Source of the DNA: Colocasia esculenta
Lineage: Eukaryota > Streptophyta > Magnoliopsida > Alismatales > Araceae
Direction: 5' to 3'
Assembly (NCBI GenBank): GCA_014218235.1
Contig: CM024753.1
Span: 183,806,348 to 183,870,347 of the forward strand
DNA length: 64,000 nt
The position numbers and the translations under genes were made by a program. Under the pieces are notes generated by a model. The model had not been told where the DNA came from, did no database searches, and worked only from the letters and a program-made list of their open reading frames with translations. Positions 33,310-44,458 of the stretch are shown here, in pieces (position 1 is the first letter of the stretch; every line of letters starts with the position of its first letter).

Positions 33310-36219
33310 GTGCAAGATGGAATTTGGTCAAAATCCTCTGTGGCTGAAGGAGAAGCAATTATTGGGGATATTCTAGAAGTTCAAGAAGAAGCAGTAGCAG
33401 AAGAAGAAGTAGCAGCAGCAGAGCAAGCAGCAGTAGCAGAAGAAGAAGTAGCAGCAGCAGAGCAAGCAGCAGTAGCAGAAGAAGAAGCAGCAGCAGCAGA
33501 GCAAGCAGCAGCAGCAGTTGTTCAAGAAGCAGCAGTACCAGTTGTGTCCAGCCAGGCAGAAGGTTCAGTCTCACCTGTTGTGGAGATTATCTCTCATTCT
33601 CCAGAAGTTCAGTTGGAAGAAGGTGCAGCTGGTGTGGCAGACTCTTTGCCCACCACCTTAGTCGCCTCAATCTTAAGAGAAGTATTGGATTCCATTCCCT
33701 CCACCTCAGCTACTTCTAAAGAAGGTGGATGTGTTGAAGAAGAAGCTATGGCACCAGGCCATACAGAAATTCTGTCTGAAACAATTGCTAATGTTGAGGT
33801 ACAAGCAGGTACTCAACAAGATGTGGTCATGGACGAAGCTCCTAGCCAAGGGGAGCAAAGTCTCTTTGAACCTGAAGTGCCTGAATCCGTGGCAGAAGGC
33901 CACTTGGAGAAAGTTGTGTTGGAAGAAGCTCCTGCTAAGGGGGAGCAAGAAAGTGTTGAACTCCCCGCTCCTAGTCAGGGGGAGCAAGTAGGCATTGAGG
34001 AAATTCCACCTCCTGCCAGTGTTCCTGTTAGTGAAGGCCCAGGTGCAAGCAATATCAATCTTGAGGAGCCTGTCATTCAGCAAGGGAAGCAAAAGAGAGT
34101 GGCTCACAAAAGGCCAAGAAAGAGTCACAGAAAAGTCAATCTGAAGCCTATTATGGCATTGTTGAAAGCTCAAGGAGAAGTCTTGTCATCCGTTCAGACA
34201 AGTGTTCAGGGCATTATCTCTAATCAAGCTTCAACCTCCTCTGATCTATCCTCAATTCGAAATGCAATGAGGTGGTTCAATAAAGAGATGTCTGATATGA
34301 AGAATTTGCTGGCTAATCTTTCAAGGTCTAGTGGTGTCCCTCCTGCACCCACTCAGAGCAGTCCAGCTGAAGTTCCTAGGCCACCAGGGCCTCCAGCAGA
34401 AGTCTCTCGGCCAACAGGGCTACCAGTTCAAGCATCAGGGCCACCAGGGCCATCAGGGCAAGCTTCAGGGTCATCAGGACCCTCTTCAGTTGTCAGAGAA
34501 GCCAAAGGGAAAGAGCCCATGTCAGCTACTTCGGCCCCTGACACTTCAAATCTTGCAACTCCAATTTTGTCCTCACCTACCTCTCCTCTCACAGCCCCTC
34601 CTGCTCCACCAACTATAAAACACCCAGTACCTCGCACCCAACCATCATCCTCTATCATTTCATCTCAACCTACCTTCTCTCCTACTCCTTCTCACACCTC
34701 AGCCCCATCATCCTTCTCACCCTCATCACCTCAAACTCAAACCACTCCAATTCAACCCACTTCATCCTTCAATCCCAAACACCTTTTCTATCCTCCTACT
34801 CCTCCTTCCTCTGTTACTTTTATTCCAGAAAATCCTCCTCTACTTGGTGTCTTTGACACAAACTTGCCGGATGACTTTGAGAGAAATACCCTTTCCACCA
34901 TTCTCTACACTGCCACTCATATCCACAGGACTGATCCTCCCAGTCCTGCCAAGAAAAAGAGGAAACAATCATCCTCTGCTTCCATCTCCTCCTCCTTATT
35001 TCCACCTCTTTGGTACTCTCTTACCCTTGAACCTCACAAAAGATTCCTTTATAAGGAATATCTTCAAAAGTGCATCCTCTCCACCATTTATGGTATTCCC
35101 TTCCTCAACCTTACTGAGCACCTAAATATTGTTCTTCCTCTTACCCAGTTATCCCACTTTCATAAATCCAAAATCTTTGAGGGGACTGAGTTCAAGACTG
35201 AAGATCAGTGGGCAAATGTCAAGGGCAACAAAGCTCAATACAACAAGTTCTTGACTGCCAGGGCCGAATCCATTACACATGGAGCTCATTCTCTCACTCT
35301 CTCTGAGTGGTTCTTTCTCAAGCATAAGAATTTGTGGGGTCCTTTCATCTTGAAAGAGATCCGCATTGCCAAAAGCTTCCAGCAGTACAGTGACTTCTGC
35401 TTCCTGAACAAACTGCCAGAAGTCCAGTTCTCTCAATTCCATTCAGCTATAGTAATGTTAAGATCCGAACGTCCAGTGAATATTCCCCTAACAGTGAATT
35501 TTGCTGATATCCGGATTGACTCTCTAGTCCTTTTGCCAAAGCTGCATTCCCTAGTATTTGATTCAGATGCAGGATCCCATGCATTTGACATGTTTGCCAA
35601 GCAGATGGGTAGAATGTCAGCCAAGCAGAGCAGACTGCCCTCCTTCCTGCGGTTTATCTTCAGAGAATACCACTCTGGCCGCATCTCCTCTCAGGTTTTG
35701 GCTCCACTCATTTCTGAGTGTGAAAGGCTTACACCCTCCGTGTGGGCAATCATCTACAAGGAAACCCACCTTCAGTTAGAGGCCATCAACAGTTCCTTGG
35801 TTCATCAAAATAAGCCCTCTCTCTCAGCTGAAGCCTTCATGGATCTCAACTCCATAAATCCTATTCAAGAGATTTATGTTCAGTGGGCAGCTAGATATAC
35901 AGCTTTCTTCGCTCTGAAGCAGGATCTGATAGATCAGAAGCTCTTCTATCCAATCTCTTTGGATAGATTTCTCCATCGTGCCAGCTTCGGAAAAAGCACT
36001 TACTTCAGATTCATTCTGGACCCAGATCAGTATGCAGAATTCTTGGATCAGCAAAGGGCTTTGTACATTCAAAGGGCCACCCAATCCATGGGTCCTAACT
36101 TCTCTGTTGCTTCTGGGGTTTTCCAACAGACGTTTGAAGACCTTGAGATCAAGGCATGGGCTGTCATCTCACAGCATGCCTCCTTGTTATCTCCCTTGTA
36201 CTACCTTTCTCATACTTAA
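33310..36219 (+). CDS. Large extra coding region of A: repeat, nuclear-signal-like clusters, Pro-rich linker, conserved-looking C-terminal domain
   Basis: 969 codons open, continuing the preceding segment in a new frame. Residues ~27-70 hold three 12-residue Ala/Glu repeats (EEVAAAEQAAVA). Residues ~70-255 are acidic, with repeated APSQGEQ units. A basic cluster KRVAHKRPRKSHRK lies near 262-275, followed by a predicted helical/coiled segment to ~340. A Pro/Ser/Thr-rich linker spans ~345-540. A second basic cluster AKKKRKQ, like a classical nuclear localisation signal, is near 547. The last ~400 residues have balanced composition, rich in aromatic and Leu residues (LTLEPHKRFLYKEYLQKCIL, WAVISQHASLLSPLYYL). 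No signal peptide or transmembrane span is seen, so an envelope-like role is not supported. Codon use and the long open frame argue it was under selection until recently. I do not recognise the C-terminal domain. Confidence 0.8.
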   Translation: MQDGIWSKSSVAEGEAIIGDILEVQEEAVAEEEVAAAEQAAVAEEEVAAAEQAAVAEEEAAAAEQAAAAVVQEAAVPVVSSQAEGSVSPVVEIISHSPEVQLEEGAAGVADSLPTTLVASILREVLDSIPSTSATSKEGGCVEEEAMAPGHTEILSETIANVEVQAGTQQDVVMDEAPSQGEQSLFEPEVPESVAEGHLEKVVLEEAPAKGEQESVELPAPSQGEQVGIEEIPPPASVPVSEGPGASNINLEEPVIQQGKQKRVAHKRPRKSHRKVNLKPIMALLKAQGEVLSSVQTSVQGIISNQASTSSDLSSIRNAMRWFNKEMSDMKNLLANLSRSSGVPPAPTQSSPAEVPRPPGPPAEVSRPTGLPVQASGPPGPSGQASGSSGPSSVVREAKGKEPMSATSAPDTSNLATPILSSPTSPLTAPPAPPTIKHPVPRTQPSSSIISSQPTFSPTPSHTSAPSSFSPSSPQTQTTPIQPTSSFNPKHLFYPPTPPSSVTFIPENPPLLGVFDTNLPDDFERNTLSTILYTATHIHRTDPPSPAKKKRKQSSSASISSSLFPPLWYSLTLEPHKRFLYKEYLQKCILSTIYGIPFLNLTEHLNIVLPLTQLSHFHKSKIFEGTEFKTEDQWANVKGNKAQYNKFLTARAESITHGAHSLTLSEWFFLKHKNLWGPFILKEIRIAKSFQQYSDFCFLNKLPEVQFSQFHSAIVMLRSERPVNIPLTVNFADIRIDSLVLLPKLHSLVFDSDAGSHAFDMFAKQMGRMSAKQSRLPSFLRFIFREYHSGRISSQVLAPLISECERLTPSVWAIIYKETHLQLEAINSSLVHQNKPSLSAEAFMDLNSINPIQEIYVQWAARYTAFFALKQDLIDQKLFYPISLDRFLHRASFGKSTYFRFILDPDQYAEFLDQQRALYIQRATQSMGPNFSVASGVFQQTFEDLEIKAWAVISQHASLLSPLYYLSHT

Positions 36220-36389
36220 TCCAATGATATCTCTCTTCTTTGTCTCTCAGCCTATCTTTTTGCTTATTGACAAAATGGGGGAGAAAACTAAAGTCAATCT
36301 GAAAAACATGAAGTCAATCTGAAAAACATGAATGTTTAATTTTTTGTATGATGTTTAGTATATTTTGTCATCATCAAAAAGGGGGAGAT
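36220..36389 (+). other. 3' untranslated region and polypurine tract of A
   Basis: A first purine run, AAAATGGGGGAGAAAA, is near 36273. An exact 20-bp tandem duplication (36291-36310 and 36311-36330) follows, then the polypurine tract AAAAAGGGGGAGAT (36376-36389) directly before the 3' LTR. Confidence 0.85.
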
Positions 36390-38263
36390 TGATGACCAAA
36401 CTGTCCCCATAATAAATAATTCATTTATTTATATATTAATTTTGATGATTAACAAAATAGTACTAATGGATTACTTGAGCCTTGAGAACAGGAAATAAAA
36501 GAAAAATGAAAGTTCAAGACAATCAGGTAAGTCTCATCTCTCATTCTGTCCAAGTCTTTGTATCGACTTCTTTGATAAGCAGAACGATTTCCTCTTTGAC
36601 CGGAAAACTCAAAACAAATCGATATCGCAACGATTCCTTAAGACATCGCAACGATTTCTTTAGAACTCGCAACGACTTGATTGCTGTAACGATTTCTTTA
36701 GAGTTCATAACGATTTCTTTAGACCTCGTAACGATTTCTTTAGAACTCGCAACGACTCTCTAGCCGTAACGATTTCTTTAGACCTCGTAACGATTTCTTT
36801 AGAGTTCATAACGATTTCTTTAGACCTCGTAACGATTTCTTTGAAACTCGTAACGACTTGTTTGTTGTAACGATTTCTTTATCATTCATATCGACTTGAT
36901 TGCTGTAACGATTTCTTTAGAGTTCATAACGATTTCTTTAGACCTCGTAACGATTTCTTTGAAACTCGTAACGACTTGTTTGTTGTAACGATTTCTTTAT
37001 CATTCATAACGACTTGATTGATGTAACGATTTCTTTAGAGTTCATAACGATTTCTTTACAGTTCATAACGACTTGATAAGTGTTCATAACGACTTGCTAT
37101 AACTCATAACGATTTCATAAGTCATGAAAGCATCAGGATTATTTATATTGAATTTCTTGTTGTATCAGTATAATGCTTTTTAATAGCGTTGAAAAGTCAA
37201 AGTCATATCTTGTCTGTTGACTGCTACGCATTAAATGCTCTCTGATCGTATCTCCCATGCATGCAGACAATATCTTCTATTTCCATGCTACTCTGTCTAC
37301 GTACTTTTTAGACAGAACGGAGCCTTGCTATATATTGCAATATATGTTCCATCTGTAACTAACAATCAACGACAGTCCTAGCTGTCCTCTATTTATTGTT
37401 GATATGCTTGCAGATATCTGACAAGACTCATCTGTACAACGTTGGATACAAGATACAAGATTCTAAAACATTTCTCTGGCGTGTACTGAAGGATAAAAGA
37501 CTGAAGATCAGAAGCTTCCTTGGTGACCAGTCTAACGTACACCAGGATAAGAGACAACGGACACTTCAACGATTCAAATTTGAATCAGAAGTATAAATAA
37601 AAGACTCAAGACGGAGAAGAAAAAAGAAGATAGAGTGAACAAGACTTGCATTTCAAAAAAAAAGGAAAGAATACCATCTCTTCGAGTCTTCAGAAGATTG
37701 AAAAGAAGAGCGAAGCCTTCACTCCAACTTAGTTCTTAGCTCTTAGCTCTCAGTGATCAAAGAAGATTTTATTTGTGAGAGCTTGTGTAGTCCTTGGAGA
37801 GAAAACCTTGCTAAATCTATTTCTCTCTCGGGCCTTGATAGCTTCAGCTTGTAGCCTGTTAAGCTAGAGTCTGAAGCCTGTTCACACATTTTCTTCTTTA
37901 GTTGTGTTCCCTTCTGGACAAAGGAAGACCTGGTGGTATCCAGGGTGGTCGTTTTTCCCTTCAGGTTGAAGGAAGACCAGTTGAGGCTGGGTGTAAGGAT
38001 CCATAAGGGGGATTGTACCCTTGGTAGTGAAATCCTGAGGTATTGCTCAGGGACTGGACGTAGGTCTCCTGTGGAGAGGAGTTCCGAACCAGGATAAAAA
38101 TCCTTGTGTCTTGTGGATGTGTTTTGTGTGGTTGTTGTCTTATTTGCTCTAACTCTAACCTTGTTATTAAGTTGTGCAATCCTTTCAGTAAACAGGTTTT
38201 AATCAGAGATAGAAGTTTTAATAACCCATTCACCCCCCCTCTGGGCTAGCTAGCTGGGCAACA
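36390..38263 (+). repeat. 3' LTR of element A
   Basis: Near-identical to 25355-27220. Visible differences are a few substitutions (for example TATCGCAACG versus TATTGCAACG) and short indels in A-runs, plus GTGTTCATAACGAC versus GTGTTTAAACGAC in the array. Confidence 0.95.
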
Positions 38264-38452
38264 CCCTCATCTCCAAATTCACAACATATTGGTAGGAAGT
38301 CTCTACAAAAGGGGAGAATGAAAATAGTAAGATCCTTCCTTTTTGGTTATTGACAAAAAGGGGGAGAGTATTTTATTTATGAATTTTCTGTTTCAAACTT
38401 CTCATTTCAAAAAAAATCACATGAGTTTTGTTATCACCAAAAAGGGGGAGAT
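38264..38452 (+). other. 3' internal tail and polypurine tract of element B
   Basis: Begins with the CCCTC target duplication of A and is colinear with 8940-9173 of element C. It has two polypurine runs (GACAAAAAGGGGGAGAG near 38352 and AAAAAGGGGGAGAT at 38439-38452), the latter abutting the LTR. Non-coding. Confidence 0.75.
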
Positions 38453-38911
38453 TGTTGAACCACTCTTTTGTTTACCTCATATTTTGGTGATAACCAAAAC
38501 TCATGACTAAATAAATCTTATGTTTATGTCATATCATGTTTTGATGTCAAACTAAAACTCATGTTTTGTTTTGATGATAACTAAAACTCATGACTAAAGA
38601 AATCTTATGTTTATGTAATATCATGTTCCGATGTCAATCTGAAAACTCATGCATTTCATTAATATGTTTGAACAGTCAATGAGTGCATAACTATCTGCAT
38701 ATATAATCTTCAAATGCACTATAATAGTATCATAAAAGAATGTATGTTATAAACACTATGTTTGAACGGCGGCTGTCGACAGATGCTCATCGACTGTCGA
38801 CAGGTACTGCAGTATGTGTCTTCTAGAATTGTATTTCTGAATCAGAGGCTGGGTTGTCGACAGATGCAACATGCCTGTCGACAGCTGCTAGTTTTAAGTC
38901 CACATTGATTA
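38453..38911 (+). repeat. 3' LTR of element B, first segment
   Basis: Starts TGTTGAACCACTC like the LTRs of C. Four copies of TGTCGACAG lie at 38776-38886. It ends with GATTA (38907-38911), the left target duplication of element F. Confidence 0.82.
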
Positions 38912-41900
38912 TGTAGCAACCTTGATTTTTAAATCTCGAATAAAATAAAAAATTTAATTAATAAATGTGATAAATGGAATTAAATTTGTTTAAAGAGAGA
39001 ATAATTGAAATAAATGAGAATTAAATCAAGCCCATTAAGTTAAATCAATAATGGGTTGTGTAAATGGCTCAAATGTAAAATAATGGGCCAAATTGTGAGG
39101 AGCCCATCATGGGATGGGATATAATTAATCTAATTTCATGTATAATTAATTAATAATAGAAAAGGGTTTAAGATAAATGCTAAATAAGTCAAATCTATCC
39201 TAAAAAGAGTCCTACACTTACCCTAGACCTTTACCCACGAAATTTAGCCTCTTTTCAATCCTATTAGTATATAATGGCAAGGAAAATATGAGATAATTAT
39301 TAATTTTCGGAGTTTGTAGAAGAGAGAAGAGTTTGAAGATGGTTGGACTCTTTAAACATACAAAGCACGCCAATCTCGGCCCTATCACCCCCTAGATTGT
39401 TGTTAGAGCTCTGGAGGATGAAGGAGAAGGCTGTGGACGAAGAAGCAAGGGAGGAGAAGGCTGGAACAAGGAGGGTTTTTCTATCTTCTTTTCGTCATCA
39501 AGCCCTAGGATCTTAAACGTGTGAAAGGTAGGCAATCTCTCAAGCACGAATCGTGAAACATTAACTCTAGGTAGCTGTCATGATCCTCTACAAAAGCCCT
39601 CTAGTTTTGTTATTTTTCGTTCATCCATGAGGGAGAATTAATTCTGCGAATTCCTATCATCTTCTTGTACCTAAACCCTTTTGTTTACCTTAGATCCATG
39701 CTTGTACTCGATCTCATGCCGTGAGATTATTCTCATAAATACTACTTGTTACTAGCTTTCAAACGCCCCTATTTGCCCTAATTTCTATCTTGTATTCGTT
39801 GCCAATTAAATCATTTTTCCATAACTGTGCATGATTAGGTTACTGAAGATCAACCTATTCAAAGCATGCCTTACATGTAATTAGTTTCTAATTAAACATG
39901 CTCAATGATAGATCTCCATGTTTTCTATCGATTAGAACTGGTTTCATGATTTTTGGACCATTATGCGATTTGATACGGATTTTTAATGGGCAATGTGTCG
40001 TGTTGGATGGCTTGGACCTAAATTGGAAAAGGGACCTGCCATCAGCCAGAGCTCGGGCCGAGGCTCTGAGAACGCGACGGCCCGATAGGTCGCGTTCTCA
40101 ACCTCGTCGCGACAGGATATCGCGTCGTGTTCTTAACGCGACGGGGACCTGTGTCGCGACCTGTTCAGCAGGTCGGCCCCACCTGGACGTGCCGTTGACC
40201 TGTCGTGACGCGCACACACGTCGTCGCGTCGGTGTCTCGGTTGGTACCCGATCGCGTCGGATCAACCCGTCGCAACTTGAACGCGACGTTTAGGCTCATT
40301 GCGACCTGACCTCAACGCGTCGGTCACCCTCGTCGCGACCTTAACGCGACAGCAACTAACGTTGTGACCTGACTGTTGTGGCCAGAACCCTGAATTACCA
40401 TTATAACCCTGCTATTAATGACATATAAGCCCTGATTAACCACAATTAAGTACTGTCATGATGAATTTCGACTTGTTAAACGTAAATGGATAAATCTCCA
40501 TGAAATTAATTAATTTTAAAAGTATATGCACAACCATACACGCTCTCTTAATTTCTTACACTTGCACACACTTAACAATCTTGTTTGCCATTAAACTCTA
40601 TTAAATTACTCAATAATGTATCTGGTAATTTAGTGAAATTAATTACTAAATTCTCTATTTAAATAATTACACTTGCCTTCGTTTTACTCGCGCGTTTTAT
40701 ATACCATTACCGTTTCCCTCGGCCTTCGAGCACTCGAGGCACGACAGACCCTAGTTTTTACACACTCTCTTGACATGGACCACCTCTCCATCGGGAATAC
40801 TCTCAACTGGGCCAGAGACTCCATGTTAAGACCTTTGTAAGTCTTCTTGGCTTTAGCGCACATCCTTAGCCGACGAGCTAGTTGTACCCTAAAACCTGTT
40901 ACCCCTTAGGGATCAGCACGATCCATGGCCTTAGTGTGTTCTTTCTTACCTTGGGATCACGCCGGACCATCTGGCCTGTGTTCACGGCACGGCTAATGGG
41001 CGATGGTGACTTCTACTAGACTGTCAGTACCCGACCTGGTGCCGTGCAACTGTTACTATTGTGGTTTAACATTGTTTTATGGTTGTACCCCTATCTCGTC
41101 TACTATCTCGTTACTCTCATCTGTTCACTTTCACTATACACTCTCATCTAGTTCATCTACTACTCTCATCTATTCTTGGTACTCTATTTGGCCATCAAAT
41201 TGATTGTCTAAGATAACAAACATGACTATGCTAGGCAACATTATAAGGGCCTTGGGAGGAGCACCTGAAAGGCTATAACTCGCGGGGGTCTAATGATCTG
41301 GGTGATGGCATACATGATAGCCCACGAATGCATCGTTAAACACGTGACTAACAATCTTAAAATTATCGGCCTACACTAAATATTTTATCAATAGTTAAGC
41401 GGTGAGAGCCGAGTCGAATCCACGGGGAAAAAGATTATTAACTTTGAAAACCTTGAGTTTTGTGTAGGAAAATAACATGGTGATATTAAAACTAAGTTGC
41501 ATTAAATAAATCTAAACTAAAATAAAGAAAAAGAGATAAAGAGTGAATGAGAGGACATGAGACAATATTTAAAACTACAATCTAGTGAATAATCGAAATG
41601 TTTACAAAGCAATGTTTAATACTTAAATAAAAGACATCAAACACTCCACTAACAAATATGGGACATAGGGAGAGAGAAGAGAGAACAAGAGAGATGAGAG
41701 AGAGAGACGAAAGAGAGAGGAGAGAGATGAGAGAGAGGAACGAGAGGAGAGAGAGAGCGAGAGATGTGAGAGAGAGGAGAGAGAGAAGAGAGAGAGCGCG
41801 AGAGAGAGGAGAGAGAGCGCTGAGAGAGGAGAGAGAGAAGAGACGGTCGGCGGCTCCTCTACGTGCATGCAAAAGCATGCACGTGAAGGAGGAGGCGGGT

Positions 41901-43426
41901 GGAGCGTGCAGGGGGCCCGGCGGGGCACGCAGGGGCGCGTGGCCGCGTGGCAGGCGGGCTGGGCAGGCGCGAGGGCGGTTGGGGCTGCGCGCGCAGGCAG
42001 GCGCGGGCAGGCACGCTCGGGCGTGCGTGGGGTGGGCACGCGGCAGCTGCACGGGATCACGCGCGGGCGCGGGGCTAGGCGCGCGGGCAGGGTGCTGGTG
42101 CGTGCGGAGGCAGGGCGACGCGTGGAGGCGGCTGCTGCTTCTTCTGCAAAGAGAGACCAGCCAGAGAGAGAGGAGAAGAGGAGAATAAAGAGAAGGGAAG
42201 AAGAGAAGAGGAAGAAGGGGAGGAAGAGAGAAGGGGGATGCGCTGGAGAGAGGGAGAAGAGAGAAAGAGAAAGAGGAAGGGAATGAAGAAGAGAAAGAGA
42301 AGAGGAGGAGGAAGACCTCCGGTCCAAGAGAGGGAGAAGAGAGAAAAGAAGATAGGAATGAGAGAGAGATCTCGGGAATGAGAGGAAAGGGAGAGAGAGA
42401 GAGGAAGATAGGAATGAGAGAGATATCTTTTTAAAAAATAGATGGAGAGAAGAGAGGAAAGATGAGAGATTAAAGGGGAGGGATTTTTGGAAAATAGAAG
42501 AGGGGATTTTAAAAAATGAGAGGGAGTTTTAAAAATTGAAAAGAAAGAGAGAGAGGGAAGATTTTAAAATTAGAATCTCTCATTATTTTCTCTTGTTCCA
42601 ATTAAATCCATCGGCCCATTTGAAACTTCATTTCTTGGCCCATTAATCCTGCAAACACAGCACATACAAGGATTTAATCAAAGTATTATTTTTGTAATAA
42701 AATCGCAATGGATTAATGTCAAACTAATGACCATTAGATAATAAAATATCATAATCATCGTCAATAACAATGCAATTATCAAGACACCTAACGCATGACA
42801 CGCAAGATATAATCTATGACAATCAATCAATCATTTGTTTGTTGAACTCGGGGTTGAAAGAATACCGACCCATACTTGCTATCGTGACTAGTATACTTGC
42901 TATCTCGTGATATGGCCAATTCTTGTGATGTTATACTCTCGTGATTGTGTTATTGTTTCACGTTATCTTGTTACGTCGTTCTCTTGACTATACATGACTA
43001 CTCGTTCTAGTATCCTGCCTCATAAAGACATTAAACACTTAAGTATGCTTGTTCTTACGAGATATTAAGTCCTACTGGGCATTATTCGCTCATCCTACGT
43101 ATTTATTTCATGTGTTTCAGGTGAGTCGGAAGGATATGACCACACTCACGAGGATGGGACTGATGAGGATGTTGCTCAGGAGTGACCCGATCAGCTATTA
43201 TGGCGTCGTAGATAGTTAGATTAGTAGTCATTTAGTCAGTATGTATTAGTTTGGATTTCAATAAAGTACTCTGGGCCCTAGTTATGGCTCTGATAGTTAG
43301 ATGTAATAGAAGTTTGATGGAATATTAATGAAGTTGGAGTTAATTGATATTATTCCAATTGTGCAATGGTTTGTCATTTATTTCTCGCTCTGTACTATTT
43401 AATAACTGTGATATCGCTCTGATATC
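38912..43426 (+). repeat. 5' LTR of element F, with nested solo LTR
   Basis: About 3.04 kb once the nested solo LTR and its duplication are removed; colinear with 44454-47535. CpG-rich GTCGCG/AACGCGACG array at 40060-40380 and TATATA at 40698-40703. The homology to the 3' LTR ends at about 43426, short of the true terminus. The open frame at 39898-40293 is LTR sequence. Confidence 0.9.
41315..42781. mobile_element. Solo LTR (1467 bp) with GA-rich and CpG-rich core, nested in F
   Basis: Begins TGATAGCCCACG and ends GCAATTATCA, giving terminal inverted bases TGATA/TATCA. Duplication ATACA (41310-41314) and AGACA (42782-42786), with the empty site GGCATACACCTAACG in the 3' LTR of F near 46887. 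An internal block of GAGAGA repeats (41665-41850) adjoins a CpG-rich block (41880-42130) and then more GA-rich DNA to about 42570. Ser/Leu-rich (minus) and Arg/Glu-rich (plus) open frames here are low-complexity artefacts. The family is not identified. Confidence 0.85.
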
Positions 43427-44458
43427 CTTGTCTCACATTTCTTGGCAATCAAAAGCACGTGGAGTGTTGATGTGTTAGCAACTTTATATGTAAAGGAAAT
43501 AGTAACATTACATGGAGTTCCCGTGTCCATTATCTCGGATCGTGATCCTAGGTTCACTTCTAGATTCTGGAAGGGACTTCAGACTACATTAGGTACCAAG
43601 CTAAACTTTAGCACAGCATTCCACCCGCAGACTGATGGGCAGACAGAAAGGACAAATCAGATAGTAGAAGATATGGTGCGAGCTTTCACCATAGACTTTG
43701 AAGGGTATTGGAATGAGCAGCTATCCCTGATTGAATTCGCCTACAACAACAGTTATCAGGCCAACATTAAGATGGCACCATTCGAAGCACTGCATGGCAG
43801 AAGTTACAGATCGCCAGTGTGTTGGAATGAAGTTGGTGAACAGCAATGGCTGGGACCAGATATGGTGCAGAACACTAGCAGGGATATACAGATTATCAGA
43901 GATAGGATTAAGATAGCTCAGTCCAGGTAGAAGAGCTATGTTGATAGAAGAAGAAGAGATTTAGAATTTCAGATCAGAGATCATGTGATGCTAAAGGTAT
44001 CCCTGACCCAAGGATTTCAAAGGTTTGGGATGAAAGGCAAGCTAAGACCAAGATTCATAGGTCCATTTGAGGTATTGGATAGAGTTGACGAGGTGGCGTA
44101 TCAACTGGCACTACTTCCAAAATTCTCAACAGTACACAATATTTTCCATGTGTCAATGCTGAGGAAGTACGTGTACGACCCGTCACACGTAATTAGCTAT
44201 GATGATATCATTTTGAACAAAGATATGACCTATGAAGAAAGGCCAGTGAAGATCTTGGACAAGAAGATGCAACAACTTCGGAATCGATCTATACCCGTGA
44301 TCAAGATACTCTGGAGAAATCATGAAGTCGAAGAAGCCACGTGGGAACCCGAAGCAACAATGCGACGAAATTATCCAGAATTATTCGATACGTCATTCTT
44401 CCTCTTACGATCATATGAATTTGGGGACCAAATTTCTTTTAAGAGGGGGAGGATGTAG
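43427..44458 (+). pseudogene. pol: Integrase C-terminal part with chromodomain, element F
   Basis: The reading frame begins at the deletion junction (SHFLAIKSTWSV) and runs in one frame to TAG 44456-44458, which lies inside the start of the 3' LTR. It keeps the second catalytic Asp (ISDRDPRFTS) and the Glu (HPQTDGQTERTNQ) but lacks the zinc finger and first Asp. The GPF/Y module (PRFIGPFEVLDRV, VHNIFHVSMLRKY) and a chromodomain (KILDKKMQQLRNRSIPVIKI then LWRNHEVEEATWEPE) follow. Chromodomains direct integration into heterochromatin by binding methylated histone H3. One in-frame amber codon (43928-43930) splits the frame between integrase core and GPF/Y; the frame is otherwise open. Not functional on its own. 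Confidence 0.93.
44441..44453 (+). other. Polypurine tract of element F
   Basis: AAGAGGGGGAGGA immediately before the 3' LTR and within the last codons of pol. It is intact, unlike the deleted primer-binding site. Confidence 0.9.

Larger units (their letters stand above)
25355..38263 (+). mobile_element. Element A: full-length SIRE/Maximus-like Copia retrotransposon with an extra 3' coding region
   Basis: 12.9 kb with LTRs of 1866 and 1874 bp, perfect target duplication CCCTC (25350-25354 and 38264-38268), perfect initiator-Met primer site, gag, protease, integrase, RT, RNase H, a ~4-kb extra coding region, and polypurine tract AAAAAGGGGGAGAT. The order integrase before RT makes it Copia; gag with a coiled coil and two knuckles plus a long region after RNase H is typical of the SIRE/Maximus lineage. 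The LTRs differ at few positions, so this is the youngest element in the window. Frameshifts in gag, gag-pol, mid-pol and the extra region mean this copy could not make its proteins unaided. Confidence 0.96.

Noticed and set aside
41582..42327. Long overlapping frames of 156-234 codons on both strands
   Set aside because: GA-rich and GC-rich DNA inside a solo LTR leaves all frames open; composition is Ser/Leu or Arg/Glu only.
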